Source: Stercorarius parasiticus
Taxonomy: Eukaryota; Chordata; Aves; Charadriiformes; Stercorariidae
DNA length: 64,000 nt
Reading direction: 5' to 3'
Assembly (NCBI GenBank): GCA_013396915.1
Contig: VWZL01001367.1
Location: 744,001-808,000, forward strand
In this document: positions 24,407 to 37,734 of the stretch, one piece after another
Position numbering within the stretch: position 1 is the stretch's first letter
How the letters are laid out: each line of letters starts with the position of its first letter
Made by a program: the position numbers and the translations under genes
Notes under the pieces: model-generated
Told to the model about the DNA's origin: nothing
The model's database searches: none
What the model saw: only the letters and a program-made list of their open reading frames with translations

Positions 24407-27400
24407 CCATTTGTAGGTATGCCTCCTTTAGAGCAGCACAACACATGTATTCACTCAAAATCCAGAAGACTTTGAAAATCAGAACAATAAGTAAATATAA
24501 TTTTTCCACATTCAAATTTTTAGTTATCTGTAAAGTTTCTTATTCAGACATATGTTTTGCACCAACACAGTTCTGTGTAACTAGAAAGACTGTGAAAATG
24601 AACACTAACTTCCAGCTGTTTCTGACCTCTCATTCAAAAAGGTATCTACTTCACAGTCATAATACCAGCTGCAAATCAGTAGTGATTTCTAGCAAGTGTC
24701 CTACAAACTATCCAAACAGAAACAGAAAAGCAGAGTCAAAGTCCATTTATGTACAAAGCTTTTTCTTCCTGCATCTTCATTCTTGAAAGCTTTTGGAGAA
24801 ATTGAGAAGATTCCCTCTATAAATTAGGCTTTCTGTCACGTTACACCATCGCTGAGAGGCAGATGTAAGTAATTACCTGTAGAGCATCTAAAACCTGTAG
24901 AATGAAATCTTGACTGCTAAAATTGTTATTTTATTTACTTCATTAAATAACTGTAAATCTGTTAGTGTGCAACACAAAAACATTCAAACTACTTTAAATA
25001 CTGAGTATCTGTCACCTATAGCTACTGCATCTGCCATGGTGTTTATCATGGAAAGATTTAGGGCACTAGATTATGATTCATATTTTTTTTCTTGCGGTGA
25101 CAGATTGAATTACTTCATGACTGAGTCTCTACTTGGTTTTTCATTTGAATATAATTCAGGATTTAGGCTGAAATTTACAAGTTTATACCCTCTCACAGTA
25201 CTTACATGAAAACATGCATCCTGAAGAGGAAAAATATTATGCAAATATATAAAAATATTATCCCTATTTTTAACACCATTGGAGAACAAAGACGGTTTTC
25301 TAGGAACTATGTCATTTAGAGGCTGATTTAAAACTCTTAGAGGACATACCACACACAGACCTTAACTGATACAGGAGATCTGCTGTGCTTGGCTCTGTAG
25401 AAATGCATAGAAAAGACCAGCTAGACTGGGGGGAAATTATCTTCAATCTTCGTTTTGTACATATAAAAAAAATAAAGGAAACATCAGGGGATAGCAAAGA
25501 CCTCTAGGCAGGCAGAGAGCAGGACTAGCCAGGGTATTTTCCCTACAGTAAAGCAAGATTCACAGGGCCTGAGAAATGAAGGAAAAAAAAAAAAGTGTTT
25601 TTTGTTCCTTCTCCCAATTCCCCCTCAACTCCTCCAGCTACCTACAAGTACTAGACCACTGCTTGCTAGATAGCAGTTGTAAGTCCAAAGAGGAGTGGAG
25701 CTATTTGGCCCAGTCCTAACGTATTTTCACAGCCTAAAGGATTTAACTCCCAGATTACCTCAGCTGGTAATAACCCAACGTTATCTTGCTTTGAGATCAG
25801 TCTTAGGTCAGTATTAAGTCAAGCTGCATTTTCAACTAATAGGACCCTAAAATCTAAAAGGAAGAAAATTCACTATTAGCGGGAAAATGAATGGTAGTGA
25901 GCCCTATGAGAATAGTACTGATCCTGCACTGTATGCAGCTAGAGCACATCTTGATGACGATGACAAAACTTGAGCTTTCCAGTTACAATGTCCCCAGTGG
26001 AAATTATATTTCCTCTAAGTAGAAGTTATATTTCAGAAGGGTTTTCTTTTGATCTGGGTTCTTGTGACCAAGGAATTCATTGTACTTAAAAAATGTAAGC
26101 CTGTCCACACCGGCAAGTCTGATGATAAATCCAATCCAATGAGGCTAAGTCCTCACCAGATCTGCTATATGTGTACAGCAAATCCAACACATCACACAGA
26201 GCATGCAACCCATCTGCATTTGCACAGCAAAGCCAACATAACCTGGCCCAGCCAGACACAAGGGTTAATCCTGGTACAAGCCCACCACGACACATACAGA
26301 CCATGAAATTCTTCAGGATGGATTGATGAAACTAGTTGAATGGGTTTTCTTACTTATTTGAGCACACATGGTTACTAAGGGACTATTAATGCTTCTGTTT
26401 GAATTCTATTCATTTTTTTTTGTCAGGAAACTAGGTTAAAAAAAAAAAGAGAGTTTTGGCAACTCTTGCTATTTTCCAGGATACCATTATCAAAAAATAA
26501 TATTTTGCAAAGAAATATTGATTCAAAGGTGAGATGAAACGATTGATCCACTGTCATACAGCACTGGAGTGTCTGCAGAACAGCAGTAATGCCTATTTTA
26601 GAAAATAATTGTCATTCATAATACATCAGAAGATATTATATAAACAAAGAATCCCATCACCGTAAAGAACAGTTTCTGGAGTTATTTTAACTCAAGCAGT
26701 TTGGTGCTAAAACCAAACTTTTCCAAACTAGCGTGTATTCTGTAACAGATAAAACCAGAGCTCTACAACTCATACCTCTTCATAATCTGAGCTATTTTAT
26801 GTTTGTGAAATGTGGATTGAAGAGAAATGCAAGACTTATGCATGATCTTTGCAGTTTTAATAGCTGCCACAAATCCTTAAACTAAACACTAAATATCTTT
26901 AAAAGAAAAGAGAGAAAGCTAGAAACAAGAGAAATTATGCTATCTCTCTCTCTTAAGTGATAGAAGAGAATGCAACGCCAAGATGTTCTTTAAAAACAAA
27001 ACAAAACAAAAAACACCCAGGTATTGGTTCATATGGAATCTAGAGAGAATGGAATAGAATCAATTTCATCTACTGAAAATAAACACTCTTTGGCTGATTA
27101 GACACCAAAGCAGTTATCTGCAAATGACTGCCTTAATTTATGCTGAATTTTGCCTCATCACTATTCTGCACTGTATCTGTAGCCTGAGAGAAAAAAGAAA
27201 ACAAAAGTGGGGGATAGAAGATAAAAAGAGATCAGAAAGAAGAAAAGCAGTGTCACTTCTCTGCAATATAGAGAAGCATTTCCCCAGCCTTTTCTTCAAA
27301 ATCATGGAGTTTATTTTGCAGGAGAATTAGCTGAAATAAAGCTGCTAAAATATAACAATCCAAAGAAGGTTTATTTAGTTATACGCTTGAAAATCCTCTA

Positions 27401-28815
27401 TGATAACCAACTGGTGTTACACCTCACACACACTTTCATTCAGATAGTAAGCAAAAAACAAATTCCTGTTCAAATTACATGTCCTCAAAAAAACAGAAAC
27501 AAGTCCTACTCTGTACACAGCTACCATGGCCTCATCCACAATGGCAAAATTTTATTGTTATTACTAGTAATGTCTTTACTTTTGGGATCTACATTCTTGT
27601 AAAATCAGCTTCAAAGTAACTGAACATTCAGATTAGAAATTCAGATTCAACTTTTTCTGTCCCTTTTCTTCACTGGTATTTACCCAAATACTTTCTGACC
27701 TTTTTTCTCCTACAGCTGCATTCATCTGATGATCCAAAGGAGTGAATGGGAGAAACTGTGAATATACCTACAAAGACTAAGTTCACAGATGCATGCTTTG
27801 GTATCATAGAATCTGTTGATGCATTTTACCAAAAATGAAGAACTGTGAATAATGCAAAATGACATTTGATTTTAAATGTTCATAAATTTGATAACATTTG
27901 AAGTATTATATAATCACCTGTGATTCTTATAGTAATATTAATATGTTAAACTTATTAGGATTATGCTAGCAAAAGTTCTTTCTAAACAAGCAAAAAGAAG
28001 AAATCAATATGTGCCATTAAACTACTATATGTCTTTTAAGAGATGTAAAAAAAAAAGAAAGACAGATTAATGAGACAATTTAAGTCTGTTTTTCCAAAAA
28101 CATAAAGTATTTTATCTACATTTTCAAGGAAAAATAGTACTAATCTCAGGAAGATCACCCAATAATGCCATTTAAATATAAAACTGAAAAATTATATTAA
28201 TATCACCTGAAATTGGAAAGAAAAAATAAACTGGCAAATAATACATTCAAATATTGCATATACATTCAAACTTGTTCTGTTTGTTCATAGAATAAATTGT
28301 CATGGAGTTCTAAAATGAAGAATGGGTATAAGAAATGAATTTCAGCAATCACTGTCATTTTGTTCCGCAGACGTCAAGGTGAGAGGAAACTGAGAACGCT
28401 TCCTGTAAATGCCACAAAAACCACCTTTCTCCAGTTACTTTTCCAAAAGAATAATTGTAATCATTATTATAGAAAGATGGTTTGTACTTGAAGCAGTTCT
28501 GGTAAACCTCACAGGTAGACACAGGCTCAGGACAAATCAGTGTTTAGGCCATGCAGCATACTCTTAGTGAGAAACAATCGAAGGTTACAGAAGAGAGTTC
28601 CTAAACAGCTTTCCAAGCAAATGAAAAGACGTTATGCTCAGGATCAAAGACCCAGTTTGGAAAAGTATCTAGGTTTTTACATGGTTACTTTATACAACCA
28701 GTACTGAAGTCTTTTGAGGGGCAAGGTTAATCCAATTTCCAAATATCATCTCTCATTCTGCACAAAATCAGATTGTGAAATAATATTTAAAAAAACCCAA
28801 CAAAACATTTCTTAC

Positions 28816-28930
28816 CACTGAGGTGGAAATACGGCAGCACTTGGTTTCTCAGTTTTCCCAGCAGAATGACAGTCAGAACAACGAAGCGATCCTGAGGAAC
28901 CCACTGGTTTGAAATCTTACCTAGAACTTT
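28816..28930 (-). other. Candidate 115-nt exon
   Basis: On the minus strand the acceptor ACCTCTCTAAAACAG precedes 28930 and the donor AGTG|GTAAGA follows 28816. Only one frame is open (38 codons plus one base). The inferred peptide includes NQWVPQDRFVVLTV and LRNQVLPYFHL. I recognise no family. It begins at a codon boundary, which matches the exit phase of candidate exon 42351-42497. A 38-codon open frame between splice-like signals is not rare by chance. Confidence 0.18.
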
Positions 28931-29335
28931 CTGTTTTAGAGAGGTTATTTTTGAAATCAAATGAAACAGGATCTCAGCACTAAGCTTTCTTAATGACTAG
29001 GACAGTGCAAGACCTAGCAGCATTTAACATAAAATGAAGCATTATTTCCTATAATCATGTATTTTCTCCTTCACACTAGTTTGCAAGTTTATGCAGATAG
29101 TTTCAAGTTGGAAATGAAACAATACCTTCTGGCCCATCATACTGCAGAATACCTAACTGTCGCATTGTTCTACACACTCTTAACAGTAAATCTACCTGTA
29201 TCCTGTCAAAGATAACCCCAGGTTCGATTAAGATTTGCACAACTTAGACACTTGCTCAATACTTGAGTCTTTGGGTTTCTCAGAAAACTAACGTACAGTT
29301 CTTCCGATCACCGTACTTACCTCTATGATAGACTA

Positions 29336-29548
29336 CGATATACTACTAAAGTGTAAGTCAACAACATCAACAGCCTTTCCCTCATCCACTAAGCAGGTCA
29401 CCTTATCATAGAAGGAGATCAGGTTTGTCAAGCAGGACCTGCCTTTCATGAACCCATGCTGGCTGGGCCTGATCTCCTGGTTGTCCTGCATGTGCCACAT
29501 AATGGCACTCAAGATTATCTGTTCCATAACCAGGTTATGGAACTGACG
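29336..29548 (-). mobile_element. CR1 LINE fragment from the reverse-transcriptase region
   Basis: The minus strand encodes a piece of CR1 ORF2 reverse transcriptase. From a Met at 29527 it runs through the typical RPSQHGFMKGRSCLTNL motif, then KVTCLVDEGKAVDVV, just before the catalytic YxDD-containing part. It breaks off near 29340 where the expected LDFSKAFD continuation has become LHFSSIS and stops. Full CR1 ORF2 is roughly 900-1000 residues, so this is about 60 residues of an internal fragment, both ends missing and not functional. The element appears truncated at its 3' side rather than its 5' side, so it is likely split from the rest by later rearrangement. Confidence 0.9.
29521..29543. 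repeat. Near-perfect palindrome at the edge of the CR1 fragment
   Basis: GTTCCATAACC (29521-29531) and GGTTATGGAAC (29533-29543) are exact reverse complements around a single A. The left arm is normal CR1 sequence. The right arm is a mirrored copy of it, and CR1 similarity ends there. Confidence 0.9.
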
Positions 29549-32500
29549 TTGTCCAGCTTTATATTATATTTTCTAGCAGTACATTGCATGAGAGTGTTAA
29601 CAACAATTTTGCATCTGCTACCTCAGCACTTTTTAAGAATCATATAAAGGCCATATAAGCTTTTCCTTATAGAAAATCTGATAGGAATCAGATTCCTTTT
29701 ACAATGCCTCCATTTAGCTCCGCAATGCTTAAATGCAAGTATTTTCTTTTTTTAAAAAAAAATGGCTTAATCACAGGGTTTCCTTTCACATCATATTACT
29801 CTGACAGTTTAGTACATTAAAAAGGTAAGGTTTCATCTAAATTTAGCAAGCTGAATTAACACATTTTATTAGCAGATCATTTCTATGACATGCTTGCAAA
29901 AAACCTATACACAAATTCAGTTATCAATGGAAAACCTGCTTTTCTGAGCATCTATTGGTGATCTAAGTATCAAATTAGCGATATTGTCATAGATTTGGCT
30001 TACCGTTATTGTTGCCAACAATCTTATAAACTACATTTTGAAAGGGCAATTACTCCACAGCTGTTATTGATACTAAACTAACACCATCTTTGTGCAGTTT
30101 AAATACTTCGACTCTTGCACCTGTCTCCAATTGAATTATTAATGGGAATTGTCTACTACAGTAATCTTTTCATTTGCTTCAGTACAACTTAAGAAGACAA
30201 CTGCATACAACACCTGTCTCCATTTTGACTTTTTCCTTTTATCTTTTATGATTTATCTTTTAAATTGTTTTATTCCAGATACAGAGAATTCAGAGATTTA
30301 AAGAAAAAGACCATCTTGCTTGCATCTACTACTTACCTTCCTTCTCCAACACGTATTTTCTCCACGTCTGACAGCTCCTCCACATTCAGAAACAGATTAC
30401 TAGAGGCAGACACCTCTACAGAAAACAGATCCTGTAAAGTCCAGCAGAGTTCTATTCCAATGCATACCACTGAGCTACCCACCAGGACAGACTGGACAGA
30501 ACATAGCTGGCTTTATTTAAACTACTAACACTGAATTTCATGTTAGAGAATTACTTCAGATTAGAACAGCCGCAGAGAATAACAGGGGAGCAACCAAATG
30601 CTCCCTATGTACCACTTTTAATATAACTGTCCAGTAAACGGTATTTTGTGTTTCCTTTCCAAGTCTGTATTTCCCATTCTCAGAAAGGATACAGGACTTG
30701 GGCAGGCAGTGCTCTAAGCTAGTAAGACTGCTACAGTGGATTGGCACAACCACAACTGGCTTGGTGTTCATTTTCAGAGTCCAATAATCATTATCTTACA
30801 AATAGAGAAAAGATTACATAAATGGTGACATTTTCATTAAGTCATAATAAAAAATGCCCTATCAATCCCCAGCAACATATAAAAAAAAAAACTTTATTAG
30901 TAAAAAGGTTTGAATGGATTGAGAAGTTGCTGCCACAGAAAATGGACTGCCTCAAGTAACAGTAGAAACCTTCTAACAGTTCCTTTTAGTTTAGAATTTA
31001 CAGAAATATATTAAATAGATGTGACATTTGCAATGCATTTCATTGAGATTACTACTTTGATGTTAAATGATCTTGCTTATATTTTATAGTCTTAAAAATT
31101 ATAGATGCTTCAACACTATCAAAGCATTAATGTCTATACTTCTTATTAACTTAATGAATTTAATGAAATTAAGGTGCTCCGTAACTTTGATTAAATAATG
31201 GTAGTACAACTAATTAAATATATTTTGATCTATTAACAAGCGACTCAAATCATTACTTAAATTTTTGGTAATGTTCCAACACGTTATCTAATCAAGCCTG
31301 TAGGTACTACTAATTTTTTCAAACAAATAGCATTGTAGATTCCCCTCATTTAACTAAATATGTTAATTAAGTTGTTCTTGTTATCTTAATCTTCAACAAT
31401 GAAAACGGAGATATCAATCTCTCTGTTAGTCAAGTAAAACCCCTGTAATCTTGTGACTTTGCCCCTTAATGGCTAGGTATATTTAAAACCTCAAGAGTAG
31501 CCAAGTTAATTCCACTGTATAATAGTCACTGTTGTAAAATTTGACTTTTACTGCATTTCAATTCTCAGAACCAATTAGCACACTTTATGACTCCATTTGG
31601 AACAGCTCCAAGTTTACAACCACATCACTATACTTCATTATTACTTTATTTAAACAGGCTGACTGAGACCCTTGCCACCATCAGGTGGTCTGCTATCAAG
31701 TTCTGGAAATATTGCATATATTAAACAGATGTCAACACTACAGATTTTTAATTAGCCGCTCTTATTTTGTAACATTTACTCAAGCTCCTGAGTCCTGGAA
31801 CCATTTGGTGCCAGACAGATATGACGTCCTTCAAATTGGACAAGAGGGCAAAGAGGTCATGGGAATGAAAATAATAAAAGGTCACAGTCAAGTTTAAAAG
31901 TGGAATAGCTACAAGACACTTCAGGTAACAGCTTGACAGGGTAACCGTGGCACACAATAGAGAGGTTTATAGTCCGTGGAAATCCTGTAGGTTTGTCCTT
32001 GGCTTCCAAGCACCCAGAAACTCAGACATTTTGATAAGTACCTTGATTGTGCAACTTGCAATCTGCTACTGTGGCAAAAATGAATAAGTAAATAAAATCA
32101 TTTTATCAAGGTCCAAGGAAGTAGTCACGTGAGCAGATTAAATATGCAACGGAAGAGTACTGTACCTCATCTATCCTCTTCCTCAACCCAGCAGTGTTTT
32201 CTGTATTGTTTCCTCGTATGAAGGCTAAAAGGAGGGGAAAAGTAGGTCATTCAGAGGCTCAGACTTGCCACCGATTATTTAGAGGATAGTTTACCATAAA
32301 TCCATATGCAGCTCTGGTTTCACAAGAGCCAGAAGATCAACAGGATGGGTATCCACCTCTGACAACTCCCTGAACTCACAGAAAGCTTTCCCAACCACTT
32401 CATAAATCTCTCCCTATATTCAGCTTTCTGAAAAGGTATAGCTCTGTGCCACCATAAAACCAACCAGGGGACTGAGCAAGCCATTTCTAGTAAACAACTA

Positions 32501-33192
32501 ACTTACTATTGTTCTTTCTATGTTTTGGCTTTGTCAGTCCAAAAAAGCTCTCCACTACAACTTTTGTTGCAACATTTCAGACCAGTTTATAATCATTTCT
32601 AGAAAATGAAGTCTTAAGTTTGCCCTTTGGAAAAGAAATTTAATAAACAATTTTGTTGAGCTACGTCAACTTGAAAGATATGAAATATGAGATCAAGAAG
32701 TTGAAATGAAACATTTCTATTTTCCCCACATTTTTTCTACCAACTGTACTTCTCGGTTTGATTTTTGAGGAGAAAATATACTGACATCCACAAAGAATCT
32801 GAAGATACAGCAATTGCACTTCTCCAACAGCAAAACTTACAGGTGCCTAAGGGAAATTAAGCTAGTTGTTATTGTGTAGTGAGATGAAAGTCTGGATAAT
32901 GAATGAGAAAAGTAGTAGAAGCCCGATTCCAGACCCATTGCTAAGACTGCCAAGATGAAAACATTTGAAAGCATTTATATTGTCAGAATTATATATTTTA
33001 TTGATAAACAAATTCGTGGGGTGCTATTTTTGTGCTGGCTGTCAGAAATGACTGTACAATGGGGCTTGGTTGTTTTTTTTCTTTCATGCTGAAGGAGTCT
33101 ACTTCCAGACACTATCAGAATCTATGGAAAATACTAAACATATCTACCAACGCCACAGGGCGCCTACTTCCAAAAAATCACTACTTTATCTT
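29549..33192. other. AT-rich non-coding DNA, possibly with conserved regulatory sequence
   Basis: No gene or repeat was recognised. Parts of 29,850-30,180 and 31,040-31,700 are dense in TAAT/ATTA homeodomain cores, ATTGTT (SOX-like) and CTTTGAT (TCF/LEF-like) words, and poor in CpG and simple repeats. Conserved vertebrate non-coding elements often look like this. Conservation cannot be judged from one sequence. Confidence 0.5.
30008..30022. promoter_or_regulatory. Inverted pair of SOX-type sites (ATTGTTG-C-CAACAAT)
   Basis: Two ATTGTT cores form a perfect palindrome around one base. ATTGTT/AACAAT is a SOX-family HMG-box binding core. The orientation differs from the usual SOXE dimer arrangement, so a regulatory role is a guess. 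Confidence 0.25.
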
Positions 33193-33592
33193 ATCATAGA
33201 ATCATAGAATGGTTTAGGTTGGAAGGGACCTTAAAGATTCCCTAGTTCCAACCCCCCTGCCATGGGCAGGGACACCCCCCACTAGACCAGGCTGCTCAAA
33301 GCCTCATCCAGCCTGGCCTTGAACACTTCCAGGGATGGGACATCCACGATCTCCCTGCGCAACCTGTTCCTGTGCCTCATAGTGAAAAATTTCTTCCTGA
33401 TATCTAATCTAAATCTATCCTCTTCCAGTTTAAAGCCATAATCCCTCATCCTTTCACCACATGCCCTTGTAGAAAGTCCCTCTCCAGCTTTCTTGTAGGC
33501 CCCCTTCAGATACTGGAAGGTTACTATAAGGTCTCCCCAGAGTCATCTCTTCTCCAGGCTGAACAGCCCCAACTGTCTTAGCCTAATCTTCA
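33193..33592 (-). mobile_element. CR1 LINE, 3' end, antisense to the + strand, 5'-truncated
   Basis: Read on the + strand it starts with 'atcatagaatcatagaat', the reverse complement of the CR1 octamer terminus (two units). 'ggttggaagggacctt', 'ccatgggcagggacacc' and 'agaccaggctgctcaaagcc' follow. Next come 'tccagcctggccttgaacac' and 'tcctgtgcctca', then 'tctcttctccaggctgaac', 'agccccaactgtcttagcct'. This is the last approximately 400 bp of a CR1 (end of ORF2 plus 3' UTR) with few changes, so it is younger than the other copies here. No target-site duplication is obvious, as usual for CR1. Confidence 0.95.
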
Positions 33593-36500
33593 TAATTCTT
33601 TCTTTTTTTTAGAAACACATAAGTAATAATAAAAAGCTTTACTTAATGTCTACCACTCTAACTTTCATCTTAGGGAGGAGCCAGTTCTGCCTTTACTCAT
33701 GCAACGTCTGGAGAGATAGTAAAAAACAACTGTTGGCGGGGCTGGGCCATCACACACACATTAAGATCCCCCTTCTTCCTGCAGTCTCATACTGTGAAGC
33801 AACCGAAATAGAAAAGACCCTACTATATAGTCTTTCATCTTTTAAAGAGGGAAAGCGCTGTAGGCAGTAGGCAAGCTTAATGAAATTCCCAACTCCCTGT
33901 AAGGGCCATATGGTCTTTAAGGCACCATTCAGTACCAGAGTTAGAAGGATCTAGCACAGCAGCACCTGAATGAGAATCCGTGTACTCTGACCACTGAACA
34001 AAAGTTGGAAGAAAGGTCAGCACTGAAGAGAGGACAGGCAATTGTATCACTGAAAAGAGGCTCTATCCTTGTGGCCTCTTAAAGGCAAGTGCTAGGATGA
34101 AACAACAGCCTCCTCTAAGGTGATAAAGCATTAGTTCCTTTCCCTGCAGAGGAAGCAAATTGTAGCTAAGGAGGAGATAAATTAATTCAAAACAGGCAAA
34201 ATTCACCAGCATAAAGGTCTGTGAAGTTCATAACTCCCATGTGGATTTTCAAATGATCTTTGCAGGTTTTTATCTTCATACTAAAACTCAAGAGCATGTA
34301 AATTTTTCTCCAAGTTACTTTTTGAAAGATCTGCACAGTCTTACTGAATACGTTTCAAAGAACTAGCACAATACAGCTAAGCTTTTAAACACATCATGAT
34401 CCACAAAAGCTAAAACTTCACTCTTATTTCAACCTATTTTCTCAAGTCAATAAATCTCACATGAATACATTAGGTTTTTGCATGCTTCTTTCTCTGCCTC
34501 TCACTTCCTCCTAAAAATAATTCTATAGCTTACCAATATATTTTTACCAAACCTGAATATGACTAAGGTTTTCAAAAAAATTAAGTATCACCTGCTGTTG
34601 TGAAAGACCTACAAGACTAAGCATGCTGGAGGAAAAATCTTGATGTGTGAGTTTCCATGCTATCACAGATCAGATAATCCTCATGGAAAAAAATTAAAAT
34701 CACAAACTGGAGGAAAAATTGAAAACTGAGACCAATTTACTGTGAGACACAGATATACTGAAATGTGTATAATTTCTCATGCTGGTAGAACTTTTTTCTC
34801 CATCTAAGCTGCATTTTTATACTGATGACCTGATATTGACCTTTCCTCTACAGATATACTATTCAAGTTTCCTCCCAGTTTACATTGTTTTACACTACTA
34901 GCTGACATAGTTACTGAATAAATCTGAAAGTCGGAGTGGCACATTAAAGTTTCAAAGGCATTAAGTATCCAGGACATATCTCAGAATTATAACCATTAAA
35001 ATCTATGAAATAGTTTTTTTATTTTCTCAGTTATAATATTTTGACACTTTCTTAAGGAAACTGATTTATGTCACAAAACTTTTAATTGCTTACAAATAAT
35101 TGCAAAGATTTCAAAATGCACACTGTGGCAGAACATCAGCTTGATTGCTAGCTTTGTGGAATATGAAGAAAATATAAATAAAATTGCTATTTTAAACCAA
35201 GTAGACCTAAAGAAATTAACACGTGATGCTTGTAACCTGGTGACAAAAGAAAATTTTCAGTGAATGTAGGGTAAGACTAAAGTCCTTGACAAGGTAAGTA
35301 TTTCTGACAAATCCGATCACCTCTTTTGCTCGGAGATACAATTACTTAACTTAGCAATAAATTCTGAGATATCTTGATTTAGTTTTGAGGGCTCCTCCCC
35401 CCCATCCCACACACTTTAGTTCTATTGTTTAAAAAGACATAAAAATTATTGTTATGCAACAAAGCTATTAAATTTAACGCATCAGCAGTGCAATTTCATA
35501 ATTCTATATATATTCAACTTTTTTTTTTTTTAAATATATCATGTCTCCGTCCAATCCTATCTGTCTATTCCAGTTCCTAGAAATACAATGACAATACACT
35601 GCATCTTTTCTGCCAGGAAAATTAGAAAGCATAAAAAGGAAAAAATCAGGTCAACTGCAATTTTTTGGTTGAAAAAATATGTATTGTAAAATTGGCAAGG
35701 CAGCAGTGGGGAAAGCTATGGGGAGATGCAGGAAATAGGGCAGCAAAGAAAAGTACGTGTACCTCCTATAGATGGTAAAAGGGTCAGGTAGCATATAAAG
35801 TGGGTATAAAAAAGATCAAACAGTAAAAAGCAATTAACCCCTTGGCACTGGGAATTGGGATTTCCTGACACCAACTGCTAATGCTGGCCTTAAGGGGTTA
35901 TAGGATCAAATAATAATAAGCCAAGTCCTGAAATAAAAGCTATGATTTTAGGCAGCGAGGGAAGGCATTTCAAGTACATTCTGGGCTGCCAGACCAGCAT
36001 GGTACAAGGGGAAGGGCACAGAGGAGAAATACTCTGAAAGATAAATGGTAAAAATAGTTTTCCAGATTTGGACTCAAACAGATTTCTTTCTACCAATCTT
36101 TTTTTTTTTTTTTCTGAATTGAACACACTGTTTTGTCCTACATATCTGTGATCTGTGACTTCATCCAGCTCTTCTCTGATACACAGAGAGATTTAGCCTC
36201 CATTTTATGAGCAAGTGCCCTCTCATTTTGTGATTAACTTCTGAACATGTAGCTGCAGGTAGTTTACTTCATTGTGTTAAACATTATGGTTCTTTTACTT
36301 TTCTTCCACACAGAAGGGGAAAAAAAGAGAGGAGGAAAAAAAAAAAAGGCAAGTGACAACAGAGAAATTCCTTAACAAAACCAGCAACATTTGATAAGCT
36401 ACCAATCTGAGAAACTACATGATTCTAACAACCATAAGCCTGCATTTATGGCAGAGGGGTTTTCTTTATTTTTAAAAAGGGCATTTGTCCCAGGACAACT

Positions 36501-37734
36501 CAAGACCTACACTTATTAATTGATATTCTACTGTTTACATATTTGCTAATTTATAGCTTTAAACTACTCTACTGCAGAAAAATTAGACATTTTGTATAAA
36601 CTAATCACTGACTTTTCAGACCAGTTGATGATTTATAGTACAGAAACTCTTTACAAGCACAGGATGAAGCTGACTGTTTTTCTTTAGTGCAAATTAAACA
36701 ATCAGAAGCTGTTAAATAAATGCTGATCTTACTACAAAACTTCAACTGGTGTAAATATTCCTAGCCCTTTTGAAATTAGTGAAACTTCATTGATTTCCAC
36801 TAGTTGAAAATCCAACGTCATTGCCATCAAAAATTTGCAACATTTTTCAGCACATCTTAATCTCTTACCACATGGAAAAATTGTAAGGAAAATAACCTTT
36901 GGCATAAACTCCAGTATTTTGTTTGAAATTTTTTTTATAGATACAGGATTCTTCTCTGTCAACTACTTATCTTCATACAGGTGTAACAGAGATTAGGAAA
37001 ATAAATTAAGTACTATGAGCCTGAGGGCATTTAAAAGGCACACATAATCTGTCTGCTACCCAGATTGCTCTCCCTCATATAGTTGCTTATTTGGCCATAC
37101 CAGCTAGCCTCCCAGTAGTGAGACTATTTATAAGGACCTACAAAATAGTACCTCAAGAGATTAAAATTTCACACAGTAGATACCATGAACCAGGAATTGG
37201 TAAGACTCAAAGGTTTTGTCCCTTTGTATATCCCTTTGTACTGTCATGGCTTCAATTTTGAATTGCGCTCACTGAATTCAATGAAAATATCTCCATCATC
37301 AGTGGTACTGGTCCAAGCTCTGATAGAACAGCCCTTTACATATTGTCAACAGAGGAAACAAAGACTGATGAGTTCTGCAAGGATTATGAGCAGTGGGAAG
37401 CAGAAAAGAAAGATACAAAAGATACAGAAAGACATAATGCAAAAGTAAAAGAGAAATGAGGACCAAAAAAGACCAAGCAATAAAGAATCACATTGTGATA
37501 CAGTACCGTGAAAAAGACAGTGAGAAGGTACCTGTTACGTACTAACATGAAACTGCTGCTCTACAAAAAAAAATTGCTGCTAGTTGGAAATCAAAGATTG
37601 CTTTGATTTGATAAGATCAACAGGTCATGCAGGTTCCAAATGGAAAGCAACACCTGACGTGCCTCCTTCCTAGGTGGGCTGAAAATATACAGAGCCCGAT
37701 AAGTCATGCAAAGTTATGAAGTGCTTCTCTAGAA
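33593..37734. other. AT-rich non-coding DNA (intron or intergenic)
   Basis: No gene, RNA gene or recognisable transposon. Short poly(T) runs at about 35519-35532 and 36100-36114 and an A/G-rich tract at about 36313-36349 are the only low-complexity features. Confidence 0.7.

Larger units (their letters stand above)
23251..29335. other. AT-rich non-coding DNA (intron or intergenic)
   Basis: No recognisable gene. The longest open frame (24358-24786, 142 codons from a TTG) is about what chance allows in a window this size. A 28-bp LTR-like fragment lies at 24379-24406. A more C-rich patch at about 26090-26310 is open on both strands but resembles nothing I know. One splice-flanked candidate exon is at 28816-28930. 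Confidence 0.7.

Noticed and set aside
24334..24424. Possible minus-strand exon ending at G|GTAAGT (24334/24333)
   Set aside because: The donor is strong, but the acceptor is mediocre, the phase does not fit the other candidates, and it overlaps the LTR-like fragment.
24358..24786. 142-codon + strand open frame, the longest in the AT-rich part
   Set aside because: Starts at TTG, has no recognisable motif, and overlaps the LTR-like fragment. A rough estimate for 64 kb of such composition gives about one open frame of this length by chance.
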